64,000 nt of DNA from Hyphomicrobiales bacterium. GTDB lineage: Bacteria; Pseudomonadota; Alphaproteobacteria; Rhizobiales; Rhizobiaceae. The translations under genes and the position numbers were made by a program. Location of the stretch: positions 1-64,000 of the forward strand of contig UBQW01000024.1 in assembly GCA_900467745.1 (NCBI GenBank), given 5' to 3'. The notes beneath the pieces were generated by a model that ran no database searches, was not told the DNA's origin, and worked only from the letters and a program-made list of their open reading frames with translations. This document shows positions 8,951-18,172 of the stretch, in pieces. Each line of letters starts with the position of its first letter. The stretch's first letter is position 1.

Positions 8951-9712
8951 ATGCTTGTTATCGCCGGCCTCGGCAATCCCGGCAGACAATATGCCGGCAA
9001 CCGCCACAATATCGGCTTCATGGCCGTGGACGCCATCCACCGCCGCCACTCGTTTTCGCCCTGGTCGAAGAAGTTCAAGGCCGAGATCTCCGAAGGCGAG
9101 ATCGCGGGCGAGAAGGTCCTGCTGATCAAGCCGCAGACCTACATGAACCTGTCTGGCGAATCCGTCGGCGAGGCGATGCGCTTCTACAAGCTGCAGCCAT
9201 CCGACATCGTCGCCATCTACGATGAACTCGACCTCGCGCCCGCCAAGGCCCGCATCAAGGTCGGCGGCGGCCATGGCGGCCATAACGGCGTGAAGTCGCT
9301 CGATGCCCATTGCGGCCGAGACTACCGGCGCCTGCGCCTCGGCATCGGCCATCCCGGCAACAAGGATCTGGTGCACAATTACGTTCTCGGCGATTTCGCC
9401 AAGGTCGACCAGCAGTGGCTGGAGCCGATGCTCGACGCGCTCGCCGACAATCTCGAGATGCTGGTCAAGCGCGAGGATTCGCAGCTGATGAACAAGCTGG
9501 CGCTTGCCGTCGGCGGCAAGGAAGACGAGGACAAGCCGAAGCCCGCCAAACCATCAGGTGCGAACGCAGCTGCTCAGAAGCCTGCTGGCCAGAAACCCGC
9601 GGGCAAATCGCACATCCACCAGGCCCGCAACAACGCCCAGCCGAAAAAGCTGCCGACGACGGGGCCGATGGCCGAGATGCTGAAGAAGATGTTCGGCAAC
9701 AAGGAAGACTGA
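8951..9712 (+). CDS. pth: Peptidyl-tRNA hydrolase, 253 aa
   Basis: Releases tRNA from stalled peptidyl-tRNA in the cytoplasm. The N-terminal GLGNPG motif, His-19 in NRHNIGF (the catalytic base), TYMNLSG and the HGGHNGVKS signature are all present. The core is about 190 residues, as in E. coli. A further 60-residue tail rich in Lys, Ala, Pro and Gln (from about 190) is characteristic of rhizobial homologues and is probably disordered. A TTGACT box at 8882-8887 could be a -35 element, with only a weak -10 after it. A GNAT gene starts 2 bp after the stop and is probably co-transcribed. Confidence 0.96.
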   Translation: MLVIAGLGNPGRQYAGNRHNIGFMAVDAIHRRHSFSPWSKKFKAEISEGEIAGEKVLLIKPQTYMNLSGESVGEAMRFYKLQPSDIVAIYDELDLAPAKARIKVGGGHGGHNGVKSLDAHCGRDYRRLRLGIGHPGNKDLVHNYVLGDFAKVDQQWLEPMLDALADNLEMLVKREDSQLMNKLALAVGGKEDEDKPKPAKPSGANAAAQKPAGQKPAGKSHIHQARNNAQPKKLPTTGPMAEMLKKMFGNKED

Positions 9713-9714
9713 GC

Positions 9715-10170
9715 ATGTCCCCCTCGCCTCTCGCGATCCGCGCCGCCGAAGCGGGAGACCTCGCAGCGCTTCTCGCGCTCTACAAGGACATGAACCCCGG
9801 CGACCCCGCCATCGATCCAACGCTTGCCCGGGAGCGCTTCGCGTCCATGCTGGCCTACCCCGGAATGCGCGTCCTGGTGGGCATGGCCGACAATGCGTTG
9901 GCCGCTTCCGTCACGCTGATCACCATGCCCAACCTCACCCGCGGCGGTGCGCCCTATGCGCTGATCGAGAACGTCGCCACTGCGACCCCGCATCGCCGGC
10001 GCGGTTATGCCAGCGCCCTGATCGCGCATGCGATCGAGCTCGCATGGCAGGCGGGATGCTACAAGGTGATGCTGCTCACTGGCCGCACCGATCCCGGCAT
10101 CCATCGCTTCTACGAAAGCTGCGGCTTCGCGCAGAATAAGACAGGCTTCCAGATCAGAAGAAGTGTCTGA
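9715..10170 (+). CDS. GNAT family N-acetyltransferase, 151 aa
   Basis: Predicted acetyl-CoA-dependent acetyltransferase with unknown substrate. The GNAT core is clear: N-terminal IRAAEAGDLAALLALY, a central strand ALIENVATATPHRRRGYASALIAHAIE containing the R-R-R-G-Y/A acetyl-CoA pyrophosphate loop, and a C-terminal GIHRFYESCGF. The start at 9715 lies 2 bp after the pth stop, indicating translational coupling. The longer upstream frame overlaps pth and is not used. Confidence 0.88.
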   Translation: MSPSPLAIRAAEAGDLAALLALYKDMNPGDPAIDPTLARERFASMLAYPGMRVLVGMADNALAASVTLITMPNLTRGGAPYALIENVATATPHRRRGYASALIAHAIELAWQAGCYKVMLLTGRTDPGIHRFYESCGFAQNKTGFQIRRSV

Positions 10171-10172
10171 AC

Positions 10173-10484
10173 CTATTCCTCGGGCTCTGTCGTAAACATC
10201 AGCGGGAAACCCGCCTCCTTGCCGAAATCCATGGCCTCCTTGGCCTTCGTCTCGGCGATATCCTTGGCGCAGACGACCACCACGGCGGTGCCGAGCTTAT
10301 GCGCGGTCATCATCACCCGGTATCCGGCCTCCTCGCTCATCCGGAAGACGATCTTCAGCACCGCCGTCACGAATTCGCGCGGCGTGAAATCGTCGTTGAC
10401 GAGGATCACCTTGTAGAGCTTTGGCCGATCGAGCTTCGGCTTGGACTTCACTTTCGGTTTCAGGGCGACATCGTTGTCACTCAT
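10173..10484 (-). CDS. clpS2: ClpS-type adaptor for ClpAP protease (ClpS2 type), 103 aa
   Basis: Small cytosolic adaptor that delivers N-degron substrates to ClpA. The start MSDNDVALKPK is chosen because the 24 preceding residues are not conserved-looking and the shorter protein matches the family size. The ClpS fold is clear: YKVILVNDDFTPREFVTAVL, then RVMMTAHKLGTAVVVVCAKDIAETKAKEA, with the DD/NDD and HK ligand-site residues, ending in FPLMFTTEPEE. The sequence resembles the Agrobacterium ClpS2 paralogue, which I recall; rhizobia usually carry a second ClpS beside clpA. No clpA is present here, so this is the solitary copy. It converges with the pth-GNAT operon. Confidence 0.88.
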   Translation of the reverse strand: MSDNDVALKPKVKSKPKLDRPKLYKVILVNDDFTPREFVTAVLKIVFRMSEEAGYRVMMTAHKLGTAVVVVCAKDIAETKAKEAMDFGKEAGFPLMFTTEPEE

Positions 10485-10674
10485 CGGGCAGTCCATCCGT
10501 TGATGACAGGAAAGAGGGCGAGCGGTGCTCGGCCCATACAATATATTGCACTGCAAGCACCGCTTTCAAGCCAAAGCCGCTTTGATCGCGCAAGATCGCT
10601 CGAAAAGCTTGACCCGGAGGCGGCTTTTACCCCATACGCACGGCCAAGGAATTCAAGAACAGCAGGTTTCAGCC

Positions 10675-11778
10675 ATGGGCTTCAAATGCGGTATCGTCGG
10701 TCTGCCGAATGTCGGCAAGTCGACCCTCTTCAACGCACTCACCAAGACGGCGGCGGCGCAGGCGGCGAACTATCCCTTCTGCACGATCGAGCCGAACACC
10801 GGCGAAGTCGCCGTTCCCGATCCGCGCATGCAGAAGCTGGCGGGTATCGCCGGCTCCAAGGAAATCATTCCGACGCGCATCTCCTTCGTCGACATCGCCG
10901 GCCTCGTGCGCGGCGCATCGAAGGGTGAAGGCCTCGGCAACAAGTTCCTCGCCAACATCCGCGAAGTCGATGCCGTGGTCCACGTGCTGCGCTGCTTCGA
11001 GGATGACGACATCACCCACGTCGAAGGTCGCATCAATCCTGTCGGCGACGCCGACACGATCGAGACCGAGCTGATGCTCGCCGACCTTGAAAGCCTGGAG
11101 CGCCGCGTCGAGCAGACCCGCAAGCGCGCCGCATCCAAGGACAAGGAATCGCTGGCCCAGCTTCCGGTCATGGAAGCTGTCATCAAGCTCCTCAACGAAG
11201 GCAAGCCCGCCCGTCTTCTCCTGAAGACGCTGGCGCCGGAAGAGATCGAGATCCTCAAGGGCCTCAACCTCCTCACCTCGCACCCGGTCCTCTACGTCTG
11301 CAACGTCGCCGAAGGCGATGCCGTCGACGGCAACGAGCACACCAAGGCGGTTGCCGAAATGGCCGAGAAGCAGGGCGCGGAATGCGTCATCATCTCGGCT
11401 GCGATCGAAGCCGAAGTGGCGCAGCTGCCGGAAGAAGAAGCAACCGAGTTCCTCTCGGCGCTTGGCCTTACGGAAGCCGGTCTCGACCGTCTGATCCGTG
11501 CCGGCTACCACCTGCTCGACCTGATCACCTATTTCACCGTCGGCCCCAAGGAAACCCGCGCCTGGACCATCCGCCGCGGCACCAAGGCCCCGGCAGCAGC
11601 TGGCGTCATCCACACCGATTTCGAACGCGGCTTCATCCGTGCCTTCACCATCGGCTACGACGACTACATCAACTTCAAGGGTGAAGTCGGCGCCAAGGAA
11701 GCCGGCAAGGGCCGCGACGAAGGCAAGGAATACGTCGTCCAGGACGGCGACGTCATCCACTTCCGCTTCAACACCTGA
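10675..11778 (+). CDS. ychF: Redox-regulated Obg-family ATPase YchF, 367 aa
   Basis: A universally conserved P-loop ATPase of the Obg/OLA1 group that binds ribosomes and modulates stress responses. The start [17 protein letters not shown] places the Walker A loop at residues 9-17. The G-domain continues with [20 protein letters not shown] and a VCNVAEGD segment, which is the YchF replacement for the GTP-specificity NKxD motif. The C-terminal TGS domain covers roughly 280-365 ([48 protein letters not shown]). An AGCAGG ribosome site precedes the start. It runs divergently from clpS2 and ends in a strong terminator. Confidence 0.97.
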   Translation: MGFKCGIVGLPNVGKSTLFNALTKTAAAQAANYPFCTIEPNTGEVAVPDPRMQKLAGIAGSKEIIPTRISFVDIAGLVRGASKGEGLGNKFLANIREVDAVVHVLRCFEDDDITHVEGRINPVGDADTIETELMLADLESLERRVEQTRKRAASKDKESLAQLPVMEAVIKLLNEGKPARLLLKTLAPEEIEILKGLNLLTSHPVLYVCNVAEGDAVDGNEHTKAVAEMAEKQGAECVIISAAIEAEVAQLPEEEATEFLSALGLTEAGLDRLIRAGYHLLDLITYFTVGPKETRAWTIRRGTKAPAAAGVIHTDFERGFIRAFTIGYDDYINFKGEVGAKEAGKGRDEGKEYVVQDGDVIHFRFNT

Positions 11779-11791
11779 TTTCGAACATTAG

Positions 11792-11821
11792 GACTGCCGC
11801 CTAAGCTGGCGGCAGTCTTTT
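11792..11821 (+). terminator. Rho-independent terminator of ychF
   Basis: GACTGCCGCC (11792-11801) pairs with GGCGGCAGTC (11808-11817), with a 6-nt loop and a TTTT end. The stem overlaps the last codons of the convergent DUF2157 gene, so its sequence also encodes that protein's C-terminus. Confidence 0.85.
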
Positions 11822-12892
11822 CTGCATGCCATCAGGCAGGCGGCGCACGACGGCGCGCCGAAGCGGCATCCAGCCGGTGCCGATGATGAGAACGATCACG
11901 CCCACCGCCAGCAGCGTGACGAAGATGTAGGTATCCACCTGCGCATTGCCCTGGCGGAAGATCCCGTAGAGCGCGGCACCCAGCGATACCAGTCCCGACG
12001 TCACGAAGGCGCGTCGGTCGATGATCAGCCCCACCAGCATCAGCGCCATGACAGTGATCACCACGACAGGCGTGCGCATCGACACCGTGTCGAGCCCGCT
12101 GAGCGCCCCCGGCCCGCCGCCGGAGAGCCACAGGATGCTGTAAAGCAGCGCGGGTGCTGCGCCGAGATGCAACCAGAAGGCAATGTCGGAATTGACGGTC
12201 CGGCGCAACGGATCCTTGAGATCGAAGCGCATGGCGAGCGCAAACAGTCCAAACGCGCAGGCAACCGCCAGCATCGACAGCACGCCGCCATGCGTGACCG
12301 CATAGAGCGGATCGCCGCTCACCCAGCCGAGCAGGCGCAGCACGAGCTGCAGCGCCACGACCACGGCGCCCATGATCGCCAGCGCAAAGGCGGGCGGTAT
12401 CCGGTAAAGCAGATAGAAGAGGCCGAGCACGACCGGAAAGGCCAGCGTGTATTGCAGCCCCTCACTATTGTCGCCGATCCCGATGATTTGAGGCGAGCCC
12501 TGCAGCAACATTGCCGACACCGCCCCCGTCCAGAGCGCCAGCGCAATCGTCAGCGCCACCGCAGGCAGCGCCAGCCGCTGGCGACGCACTAGGATTTCGG
12601 CAAGCACGATGATGGCGGGAAACACCGCATAGATGGAGCCGATGCCCCAGAGCCCGGCAAGCGCCACGACGATCCCGATGGTGATCAGCACATCATGGAA
12701 CCCGCGCACGAAGCTCGGCGTCTCCGTATCCGAAAACGCGGCACCAGCCGTCGCTTCATCCCGCACGGCCGATACGGCGGCATCCGCCCTGACACCGCGC
12801 GCCACCAGAAACGACAACAGCCGCTCGGAAGCCTGCGATGGAATGATCCCTTCTCGCTCAGCCTCGTCAAGGATCGACTTCAGTTCTGACAT
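11801..12892 (-). CDS. DUF2157-type multi-spanning membrane protein, 363 aa
   Basis: The start at 12892 (MSELKSILDEAEREGIIP) is preferred over longer frames because a helical, DUF2157-like cytoplasmic N-terminus of about 70 residues follows at once. Then come roughly ten hydrophobic helices from about residue 75 to the end, closing with a basic tail. No catalytic motif is visible and the function is unknown. The gene's final codons and TAG lie inside the ychF terminator stem. It is divergent from the MaoC pair, separated by 68 bp. Confidence 0.78.
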   Translation of the reverse strand: MSELKSILDEAEREGIIPSQASERLLSFLVARGVRADAAVSAVRDEATAGAAFSDTETPSFVRGFHDVLITIGIVVALAGLWGIGSIYAVFPAIIVLAEILVRRQRLALPAVALTIALALWTGAVSAMLLQGSPQIIGIGDNSEGLQYTLAFPVVLGLFYLLYRIPPAFALAIMGAVVVALQLVLRLLGWVSGDPLYAVTHGGVLSMLAVACAFGLFALAMRFDLKDPLRRTVNSDIAFWLHLGAAPALLYSILWLSGGGPGALSGLDTVSMRTPVVVITVMALMLVGLIIDRRAFVTSGLVSLGAALYGIFRQGNAQVDTYIFVTLLAVGVIVLIIGTGWMPLRRAVVRRLPDGMQKRLPPA

Positions 12893-12960
12893 GCGGAATT
12901 CTCGCTGGAATCGTTGAGTGACGCCGCATGCTATTGTAATCGTGGTGAAACGCCTATGAC

Positions 12961-13455
12961 GTGGAGACGAATTTGTCCGATCAGACACTCGCCTACGAGG
13001 ACTTTCACCCCGGTCGCCGCTTCGCGCTCGGACCTGTTACGGTCTCGGCGGAAGAAATCATCGAATTCGCCAGCGAGTTCGACCCGCAGCCGATGCACAC
13101 CGACGAAGCGGCCGGACGCGCCAGCATTCTGGGCGGGCTCGCCGCATCGGGTTGGCACACATCGGCGATGCTGATGCGGATGATGATCGACAGCTATTTG
13201 CTGAACTCGCTCTCCGAGGGCGCACCCGGCATCGACATCATGGAATGGCGCCGACCTGTGATCGCTGGCGACACGCTCTCCGGCCACTCGACCGTGCTCG
13301 AGGCGCGCGCCCTGCGATCCCGCCCGGGTATCGGCATCGTCAAGTTCCGCCACGAACTTGAAAACCAGCGCGGAGAAACGGTCTGCGTGTCGGAAAACCC
13401 GATCATGTTCCGCATGGCCGTCGCGACCGAAGCGCAAACGGGAGCAAGCGCATGA
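12961..13455 (+). CDS. MaoC-like dehydratase domain protein, 164 aa
   Basis: Hot-dog-fold protein of the MaoC/R-specific enoyl-CoA hydratase group. The visible marks are YEDFHPGRRFALGPVTVSAEEIIEFASEFDPQPMHTDE followed by GGLAASGWHT. The Asp-Pro-Gln-Pro-Met-His hydratase motif with the catalytic Asp and His is intact. The start is GTG at 12961; TTG at 12973 is an alternative. Its stop overlaps the next MaoC gene by 4 bp (ATGA), so the two are translated together and may form a heterodimer. The substrate is unknown. Confidence 0.86.
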   Translation: METNLSDQTLAYEDFHPGRRFALGPVTVSAEEIIEFASEFDPQPMHTDEAAGRASILGGLAASGWHTSAMLMRMMIDSYLLNSLSEGAPGIDIMEWRRPVIAGDTLSGHSTVLEARALRSRPGIGIVKFRHELENQRGETVCVSENPIMFRMAVATEAQTGASA

Positions 13456-13916
13456 GGATGCTCGATCGCTATACGCTCGGCGAAAGGACCGAGACGGGAA
13501 GCTATGCCTTCACCGAGGAAAACATCATCCGCTTCGCCACGCGCTACGATCCGCAGCGCTTCCATGTCGACAGGCAAGCCGCGCGCGAAAGCCTGTTCGG
13601 CGACCTCTGCGCGTCCGGCTGGCATACCTGCGCCGGCTGGATGACGACATTCGTCGCCTACTGGATCGCCGAAAGCAGGAAAATCGCCCGCGAGGGCCAC
13701 ACGCCGCCCAAGCTCGGCCCGGCCGCCGGTTTCAAGGACCTGCAATGGATCCGCCCGGTTTTCGCGGGCGAAACCGTCGATTACGCCGTCACCCTGCTGT
13801 CGAGCCGCCCGATGGCCTCACGCCCGGGCCGCATCCTCAACACCATCCTTTGCGAAGGCTATGTCGCGGGCGACCCGGTTGTCAGGTTCGAAAGCAGCGT
13901 GCTCGAATTCGAGTAG
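13452..13916 (+). CDS. MaoC-like dehydratase domain protein, 154 aa
   Basis: Second hot-dog-fold protein of the pair: LGERTETGSYAFTEENIIRFATRYDPQRFHVDR, then LCASGWHTCAGWMTTFVAYW. The hydratase motif reads YDPQRFHVD, so the Asp and His are retained and activity is possible. It starts within the ATGA overlap with the preceding gene. Two tandem MaoC genes are common in alphaproteobacteria, where one may be catalytic and the other structural. The gene converges on apt, with 9 bp between stops. Confidence 0.86.
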   Translation: MRMLDRYTLGERTETGSYAFTEENIIRFATRYDPQRFHVDRQAARESLFGDLCASGWHTCAGWMTTFVAYWIAESRKIAREGHTPPKLGPAAGFKDLQWIRPVFAGETVDYAVTLLSSRPMASRPGRILNTILCEGYVAGDPVVRFESSVLEFE

Positions 13917-13925
13917 CAGCCGGCC

Positions 13926-14471
13926 TCAGTGGCCCGAAAATTCGACCAGTGTGCGCACATCCACGCCCAGCGCTTCCAGCTTCGCGCGCCCGCCGAGATC
14001 CGGCAGGTCGATGACGAAGCAGGCCGACACCACTTCGGCGCCCATCTGGCGCAGCAGCTGGGTCGCGCCGACAGCGGTACCGCCCGTCGCGATCAGATCG
14101 TCGACAAGGATCACCTTTTCGCCGGGCTTCACCGCATCGATATGCATTTCCATCTCGTCGACGCCGTATTCCAGGCTGTAGGCGATGCGCACGGTATCAT
14201 GCGGCAGCTTGCCCTTCTTGCGGATCGGCACGAAGCCCGCCGAAAGCTGATGCGCCACGGCCCCCCCAAGAATGAAGCCCCGCGCCTCCATGCCGGCGAT
14301 CTTGTCGATCTTCATCCCCGCATAAGGCTGCACCAGCTCATCCACCGCCCGCCGAAACGCCCGGGCGTCGCCCAGCAGCGTGGTGATGTCGCGGAAGATG
14401 ATGCCGGGCTTGGGGTAATCCCGGATGGAGCGGATCGCCTTGACGAGTTCGTTGTCTACTGCATGAGCCAT
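13926..14471 (-). CDS. apt: Adenine phosphoribosyltransferase, 181 aa
   Basis: Purine salvage enzyme converting adenine and PRPP to AMP in the cytosol. The length matches E. coli Apt (183 aa). Marks are [16 protein letters not shown] near the N-terminus, the hood segment [27 protein letters not shown], and the PRPP-binding loop [15 protein letters not shown] with its two acidic residues. The start [10 protein letters not shown] is an ATG at 14471. It is divergent from the toxin module. Confidence 0.95.
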   Translation of the reverse strand: MAHAVDNELVKAIRSIRDYPKPGIIFRDITTLLGDARAFRRAVDELVQPYAGMKIDKIAGMEARGFILGGAVAHQLSAGFVPIRKKGKLPHDTVRIAYSLEYGVDEMEMHIDAVKPGEKVILVDDLIATGGTAVGATQLLRQMGAEVVSACFVIDLPDLGGRAKLEALGVDVRTLVEFSGH

Positions 14472-14651
14472 GGGCGGATGAATGCCTTATTCCTAGAAGA
14501 GTCTGCGCGCAAACTGATCCGCCGAGCGCCGATTGTCCATAGCCGTTTCGCCGCATCCTCGACAAATGCGGGCAGCCGGCAGCCGATTGATTCAATTTCA
14601 GGCTGGGATATCATGGCGTATCGACCATACGACAGGCCAAGGGGCGTACCC

Positions 14652-15005
14652 ATGCAGCCACGCGTGAAGATAACCGACGTTACAATCTGGTTTAAGCATA
14701 TCGAGGGCCCGCGCCTGCGAGACCGGTTGCAGGCGCTGAAGGACGATGAAGAGGTCAGCCTTGAGGTCGGCGGCGTCGTCGGCCGGTGGCGGCGCATGAG
14801 AACAGGCGTCGACGGGCGCCCCACCGACGGCATTCGCCCGCACGGCAGCATGAAGGATGTCTGGAACGGTTGGTTCAAGGAACGCCGCGGCGACCTCCTG
14901 ACTGTGCGGGAAGTCATCGTCGCCGACGATTACCTCGCCTCCGCGACCAGCCTTTTTCCGGAATGGGAGAGCCCGGAAGACGAAGCGGCCTTCCGTGACC
15001 TGTAA
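14652..15005 (+). CDS. Small protein overlapping a PemK-like toxin, putative antitoxin, 117 aa
   Basis: I do not recognise a family. The start at 14652 follows an AAGGGG ribosome site at 14639-14644; an ATG at 14613 would add 13 residues. The protein is charged, with a basic central stretch (GRWRRMRTG) and a Trp-containing segment (DVWNGWFKERRG), and ends in an acidic tail (EWESPEDEAAFRDL). It shows no obvious MazE, AbrB, Phd or ribbon-helix-helix motif. It overlaps the toxin gene by 11 bp, which implies tight translational coupling, so an antitoxin role is inferred from context only. Confidence 0.6.
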   Translation: MQPRVKITDVTIWFKHIEGPRLRDRLQALKDDEEVSLEVGGVVGRWRRMRTGVDGRPTDGIRPHGSMKDVWNGWFKERRGDLLTVREVIVADDYLASATSLFPEWESPEDEAAFRDL

Positions 15006-15327
15006 GCGCTACGACACAGTCGTCGTCCCCTTCCCTTTCGCCGATATTCCGATCCTGAAACGCAGGCCGGTCGTTGTCCTATCGGGTGAACGCTTCAACG
15101 CCGCCAACAACGCGACCATCGTGGCAATGATCACAACAGCAAAGGCGAGCAGTTGGCCAAGCGATGTCACGCTCGACGATCTCGACGCGGCAAACCTGTC
15201 GGTTCCCTGTCTCGTCAGATGGCGCCTGACCACCGTGCCGAATGATCTCATCCTGCGCCAGTTGGGTTCGCTCGGATCAGCAGACCGTGCTGCCTGCGAA
15301 CGCGAATTCGCGAACTTGTCGCGGTAA
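14995..15327 (+). CDS. PemK/MazF-like endoribonuclease toxin, 110 aa
   Basis: Toxins of this family cut mRNA at short sequence motifs. The N-terminus RYDTVVVPFPFADIPILKRRPVVVLSGERFN is the PemK/MazF SH3-like core, with the KRRP turn and following strand, and the length of about 110 aa is normal. IVAMITTAK and the C-terminal RWRLTTVPNDLILRQLG segment also fit. The start is GTG at 14995, inside the end of the upstream gene. Whether it is active is unknown; its partner is not a classical MazE. Confidence 0.8.
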   Translation: MTCKRYDTVVVPFPFADIPILKRRPVVVLSGERFNAANNATIVAMITTAKASSWPSDVTLDDLDAANLSVPCLVRWRLTTVPNDLILRQLGSLGSADRAACEREFANLSR

Positions 15328-15336
15328 ACATCCAAC

Positions 15337-15363
15337 AAAAAAGGCGCCCCGAAGAGCGCCTTT
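15337..15363 (-). terminator. Terminator between petC and the toxin gene
   Basis: AAAGGCGC (15340-15347) pairs with GCGCCTTT (15356-15363). Read on the minus strand the stem is followed by a T6 run, so it probably ends petABC. On the plus strand the T-run is short, so it is weaker for the toxin module. Confidence 0.8.
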
Positions 15364-15384
15364 CCTATCAAGCCTTTGATACCC

Positions 15385-16251
15385 TCAGTGGTCCTTGCGG
15401 GCGTAGACCGACCGCTTGGTGAGGTAGATCAGCACGGTGAAGATCAAAAGGAAGATCATCACCATGAAGCCGGTGTGCTTGCGCTCGACCAGATGCGGCT
15501 CGGCGGCCCACATCAGGAACGAGGCGACGTCCTTGGCGTACTGGTCGACCGTACCGGCAGTGCCATCGTCATAGGTCACCTGGCCATCCGACAGCGGCGG
15601 CGGCATGGCGAGCACGGAGGCGGCGTGGAAGTACGGGTTGTAGTGCTGGCCCTGCGACACCGTCGTGCCTGCCGGCGGGTTCTCGTAGCCGGTCAGCAGC
15701 GAGTAGATATAATCCGGCCCGCCTTCCTGGTACTGCGTGAAGATATCGAAGATGAAGCGCGGGAAGCCGCGCTCGACTTCGCGGGCTTTCGCGATCAGCG
15801 AGAAATCCGGCGGCGCCGCACCGTTGTTGGAGGCCGCGGCCGCTTCGGCGTTGGCAAACGGCGACGGGAAGTAGTCCGACGGCACGGCCTTGCGGCTGTA
15901 CATGTCGCCGGCGGCGTTCGGGCCGTCCTGCACTTCGTAGTTGGCGGCGAACGCCTTGACCTGCGCGTCCGAGTAGCCGAGATCGCCCAGCATGCGGAAC
16001 GGCACCAGCTTCATCGAGTGGCAAGCGGCGCAGACTTCGGTGTAGACCTTCAGGCCGCGCTGCAGCTGGCCCTTGTCATAGTGGCCGAAGGGACCGGCGA
16101 AGGTCCAGTCGACCTCCCTTGGCTCCTTCAGCGGATAGTGCGGGGTCGCCGCCTCGTGGTGTTCGGCGGGCTTCGCCTCCTGCGCGACAGCCGCGCTCCC
16201 GAGACAGCCGACGACTGCGAGTGACAGGATGCTTGCAACAAGCTTTTTCAT
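15385..16251 (-). CDS. petC: Cytochrome c1 of the bc1 complex, 288 aa
   Basis: Haem c-carrying subunit of ubiquinol-cytochrome c reductase. The start at 16251 gives a signal peptide (MKKLVASILSLAVVG..., cleavage near 24). The covalent haem site CAACH is at residues 74-78. The domain continues through DLGYSDAQVKAFAANY and RKAVPSDYFPSPFANAEAA, and ends with a single C-terminal membrane anchor (FMVMIFLLIFTVLIYL) and a basic tail. It is encoded separately from cytochrome b, unlike the fused fbcH of Bradyrhizobium. Last gene of petABC, 26 bp after petB. Confidence 0.95.
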   Translation of the reverse strand: MKKLVASILSLAVVGCLGSAAVAQEAKPAEHHEAATPHYPLKEPREVDWTFAGPFGHYDKGQLQRGLKVYTEVCAACHSMKLVPFRMLGDLGYSDAQVKAFAANYEVQDGPNAAGDMYSRKAVPSDYFPSPFANAEAAAASNNGAAPPDFSLIAKAREVERGFPRFIFDIFTQYQEGGPDYIYSLLTGYENPPAGTTVSQGQHYNPYFHAASVLAMPPPLSDGQVTYDDGTAGTVDQYAKDVASFLMWAAEPHLVERKHTGFMVMIFLLIFTVLIYLTKRSVYARKDH

Positions 16252-16277
16252 GGTGTGTGTTCCCTCTCGCCGCCCGC

Positions 16278-17555
16278 TCATGCCTTGGCCGCTTCGGCAG
16301 CGACCGACTTGTTGCGCTTCTCCAGCACCGCCTCGGTGATCGAGTTCGGCACGCGGCGTGGCGTCTCGACGAGACCCAGGACCGGCATGACGATCAGGAA
16401 GAAGGCGAAGTAGAGCAGCGTGCAAATCTGCGAGATCGTGGTGTAGAGGCCTTCCGCCGGCTGCGAACCGAGCCAGCCGAGGATGATCGCGTTGATCACG
16501 AACAGCCAGTAGGCCATCTTGTACCACGGGCGATAGACCGCGGAGCGAACCTTCGAGGTATCGAGCCACGGCAGGAAGAACAGCACGATGATGGCGCCGA
16601 ACATGACGAGAACGCCAGCCAGCTTGGAATCGATCGGTCCAATGTTGAAGGTGATCGAGCGCAGCATCGCGTAGAACGGCAGGAAGTACCATTCCGGAAC
16701 GATATGCGCCGGCGTCTTCAACGGGTCGGCCGGGATGTAGTTGTCGGCGTGGCCGAGGAAGTTCGGCAGGTAGAAGACGAAGTAGGCGTAAACCAGCAGG
16801 AACACCGAAACCCCGAGCGCATCCTTGAGCGTCGCGTAGGGCGTGAACCGCACGGTATCCGTCTTGGTCTTGACCTCGACGCCGGTCGGGTTGGTCTGGC
16901 CGGTGACGTGCAGCGCCCAGATGTGCAGGACGACGACGCCGGCAATGACGAACGGCAGCAGGTAGTGCAGCGAGAAGAAGCGGTTCAGCGTCGGATTGTC
17001 GACCGCGAAGCCGCCGAGCAGGAACTGCTGCACCCATTCGCCGACCAGCGGGAATGCCGAGAAGAAGCCGGTGATAACCGTGGCGCCCCAGAAGGACATC
17101 TGACCCCAGGGCAGAACGTAGCCCATGAAGCCGGTCGCCATCATCAGGAGATAGATGAGAACGCCGAGGATCCAGAGAATTTCGCGCGGCGCCTTGTACG
17201 AGCCGTAATAGAGGCCGCGAGCGATATGCAGATAGACCGCGACGAAGAAGAACGACGCGCCGTTGGCGTGCATGTAGCGCAGCAGCCAACCGTGGTTGAC
17301 GTCGCGCATGATCTTTTCGACGGAATTGAAGGCAACGGATGTTTCCGCCGCATAATGCATGGCGAGCACGATGCCGGTCAGCATCTGCACGATCAGCATC
17401 ACCGACAGCATGGCGCCGAAGGTGTAGGCGTAGTTCAGGTTACGCGGAACCGGATAGGCGACGAAGCTGTCATAGACGAGACGAGGCAGCGGCAGGCGTG
17501 CATCGATCCACTTCTCAAGGCCGGTTGATGGCTCGTAGCTGGAATGGCCACTCAT
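16278..17555 (-). CDS. petB: Cytochrome b of the bc1 complex, 425 aa
   Basis: Membrane core of ubiquinol-cytochrome c reductase, holding two b haems and the Qo/Qi sites. Marks are [24 protein letters not shown] in the first helix, the haem-binding segments around [18 protein letters not shown] and [20 protein letters not shown], the [14 protein letters not shown] strand, and the Qo-site PEWY motif. There are about eight to nine membrane helices, and the length fits alphaproteobacterial cytochrome b. It starts with ATG at 17555, 13 bp after petA, and is the middle gene of the operon. Confidence 0.96.
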   Translation of the reverse strand: MSGHSSYEPSTGLEKWIDARLPLPRLVYDSFVAYPVPRNLNYAYTFGAMLSVMLIVQMLTGIVLAMHYAAETSVAFNSVEKIMRDVNHGWLLRYMHANGASFFFVAVYLHIARGLYYGSYKAPREILWILGVLIYLLMMATGFMGYVLPWGQMSFWGATVITGFFSAFPLVGEWVQQFLLGGFAVDNPTLNRFFSLHYLLPFVIAGVVVLHIWALHVTGQTNPTGVEVKTKTDTVRFTPYATLKDALGVSVFLLVYAYFVFYLPNFLGHADNYIPADPLKTPAHIVPEWYFLPFYAMLRSITFNIGPIDSKLAGVLVMFGAIIVLFFLPWLDTSKVRSAVYRPWYKMAYWLFVINAIILGWLGSQPAEGLYTTISQICTLLYFAFFLIVMPVLGLVETPRRVPNSITEAVLEKRNKSVAAEAAKA

Positions 17556-17568
17556 AAATCAGTCCCCC

Positions 17569-18147
17569 TCAACCGATTTTGATAACTTTGTCGGAAACGA
17601 ACGAATAGGTCGGAATCGCGAGATTCTGCGGCGCCGGGCCTTTCCGTATGCGGCCGGCCGTATCGTAGACCGAGCCATGACAGGGACAGAACCACCCGTT
17701 GTATTCGCCGGCCTGGCCGAGCGGAACGCAGCCAAGATGGGTGCAGGACCCGATCATGACGATCCAGTTTTCCTTGTCCTTGCCGGCCGAACGGTCGACA
17801 CCCGTCGCCTGCGCATCGGCGGCGAGGTTGGCGTTGCGCGCGATCGGATCCTTGAGCTCCGCCATGGGAACGTCATCTGCAGCCTTCACTTCCTCAGGTG
17901 TACGGTTGCGGATGAAGATCGGCTTGCCGCGCCACTTGGCGGTCAGCGACATGCCGGGCTCGAGGCTCGACACGTCGACCTCGATGGAAGCCAGAGCCAG
18001 CGTCGAGGCATCGGGACGCATCTGGTCGATAAACGGCCATGCGACAGAGACGGCGCCGACGGCGCCTGCCATACCCGTGGTTAAATAAAGGAAATCACGG
18101 CGTGTGGGCTCGCTAGAGACCCCGCCTGTCGTTTCGTGTTCGCTCAC
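17569..18147 (-). CDS. petA: Rieske iron-sulfur subunit of the bc1 complex, 192 aa
   Basis: Carries the 2Fe-2S cluster that accepts electrons from ubiquinol. A twin-arginine region (TRRDFL, residues 15-20) precedes a hydrophobic anchor, as in Tat-exported Rieske proteins. Cluster boxes CTHLGC (135-140) and CPCHG (154-158) supply two Cys and two His ligands plus the disulphide pair. The start is GTG at 18147 with an AGAGGA ribosome site upstream. First gene of petABC; a short palindrome lies in its upstream region. Confidence 0.96.
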   Translation of the reverse strand: MSEHETTGGVSSEPTRRDFLYLTTGMAGAVGAVSVAWPFIDQMRPDASTLALASIEVDVSSLEPGMSLTAKWRGKPIFIRNRTPEEVKAADDVPMAELKDPIARNANLAADAQATGVDRSAGKDKENWIVMIGSCTHLGCVPLGQAGEYNGWFCPCHGSVYDTAGRIRKGPAPQNLAIPTYSFVSDKVIKIG

Positions 18148-18172
18148 GGCTTAACATCCTCTGCCCAAATTT

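Noticed and set aside
13929..14651. Long extension of the putative antitoxin frame across apt
   Set aside because: It is antisense to apt, which is clear. The start at 14652 (or 14613) has a ribosome site or local start.
15385..17289. A 634-codon open frame spanning petC and most of petB
   Set aside because: It keeps the petC frame but runs through petB in a wrong frame. petC has its own start with signal peptide at 16251, and petB has its own frame with conserved motifs.
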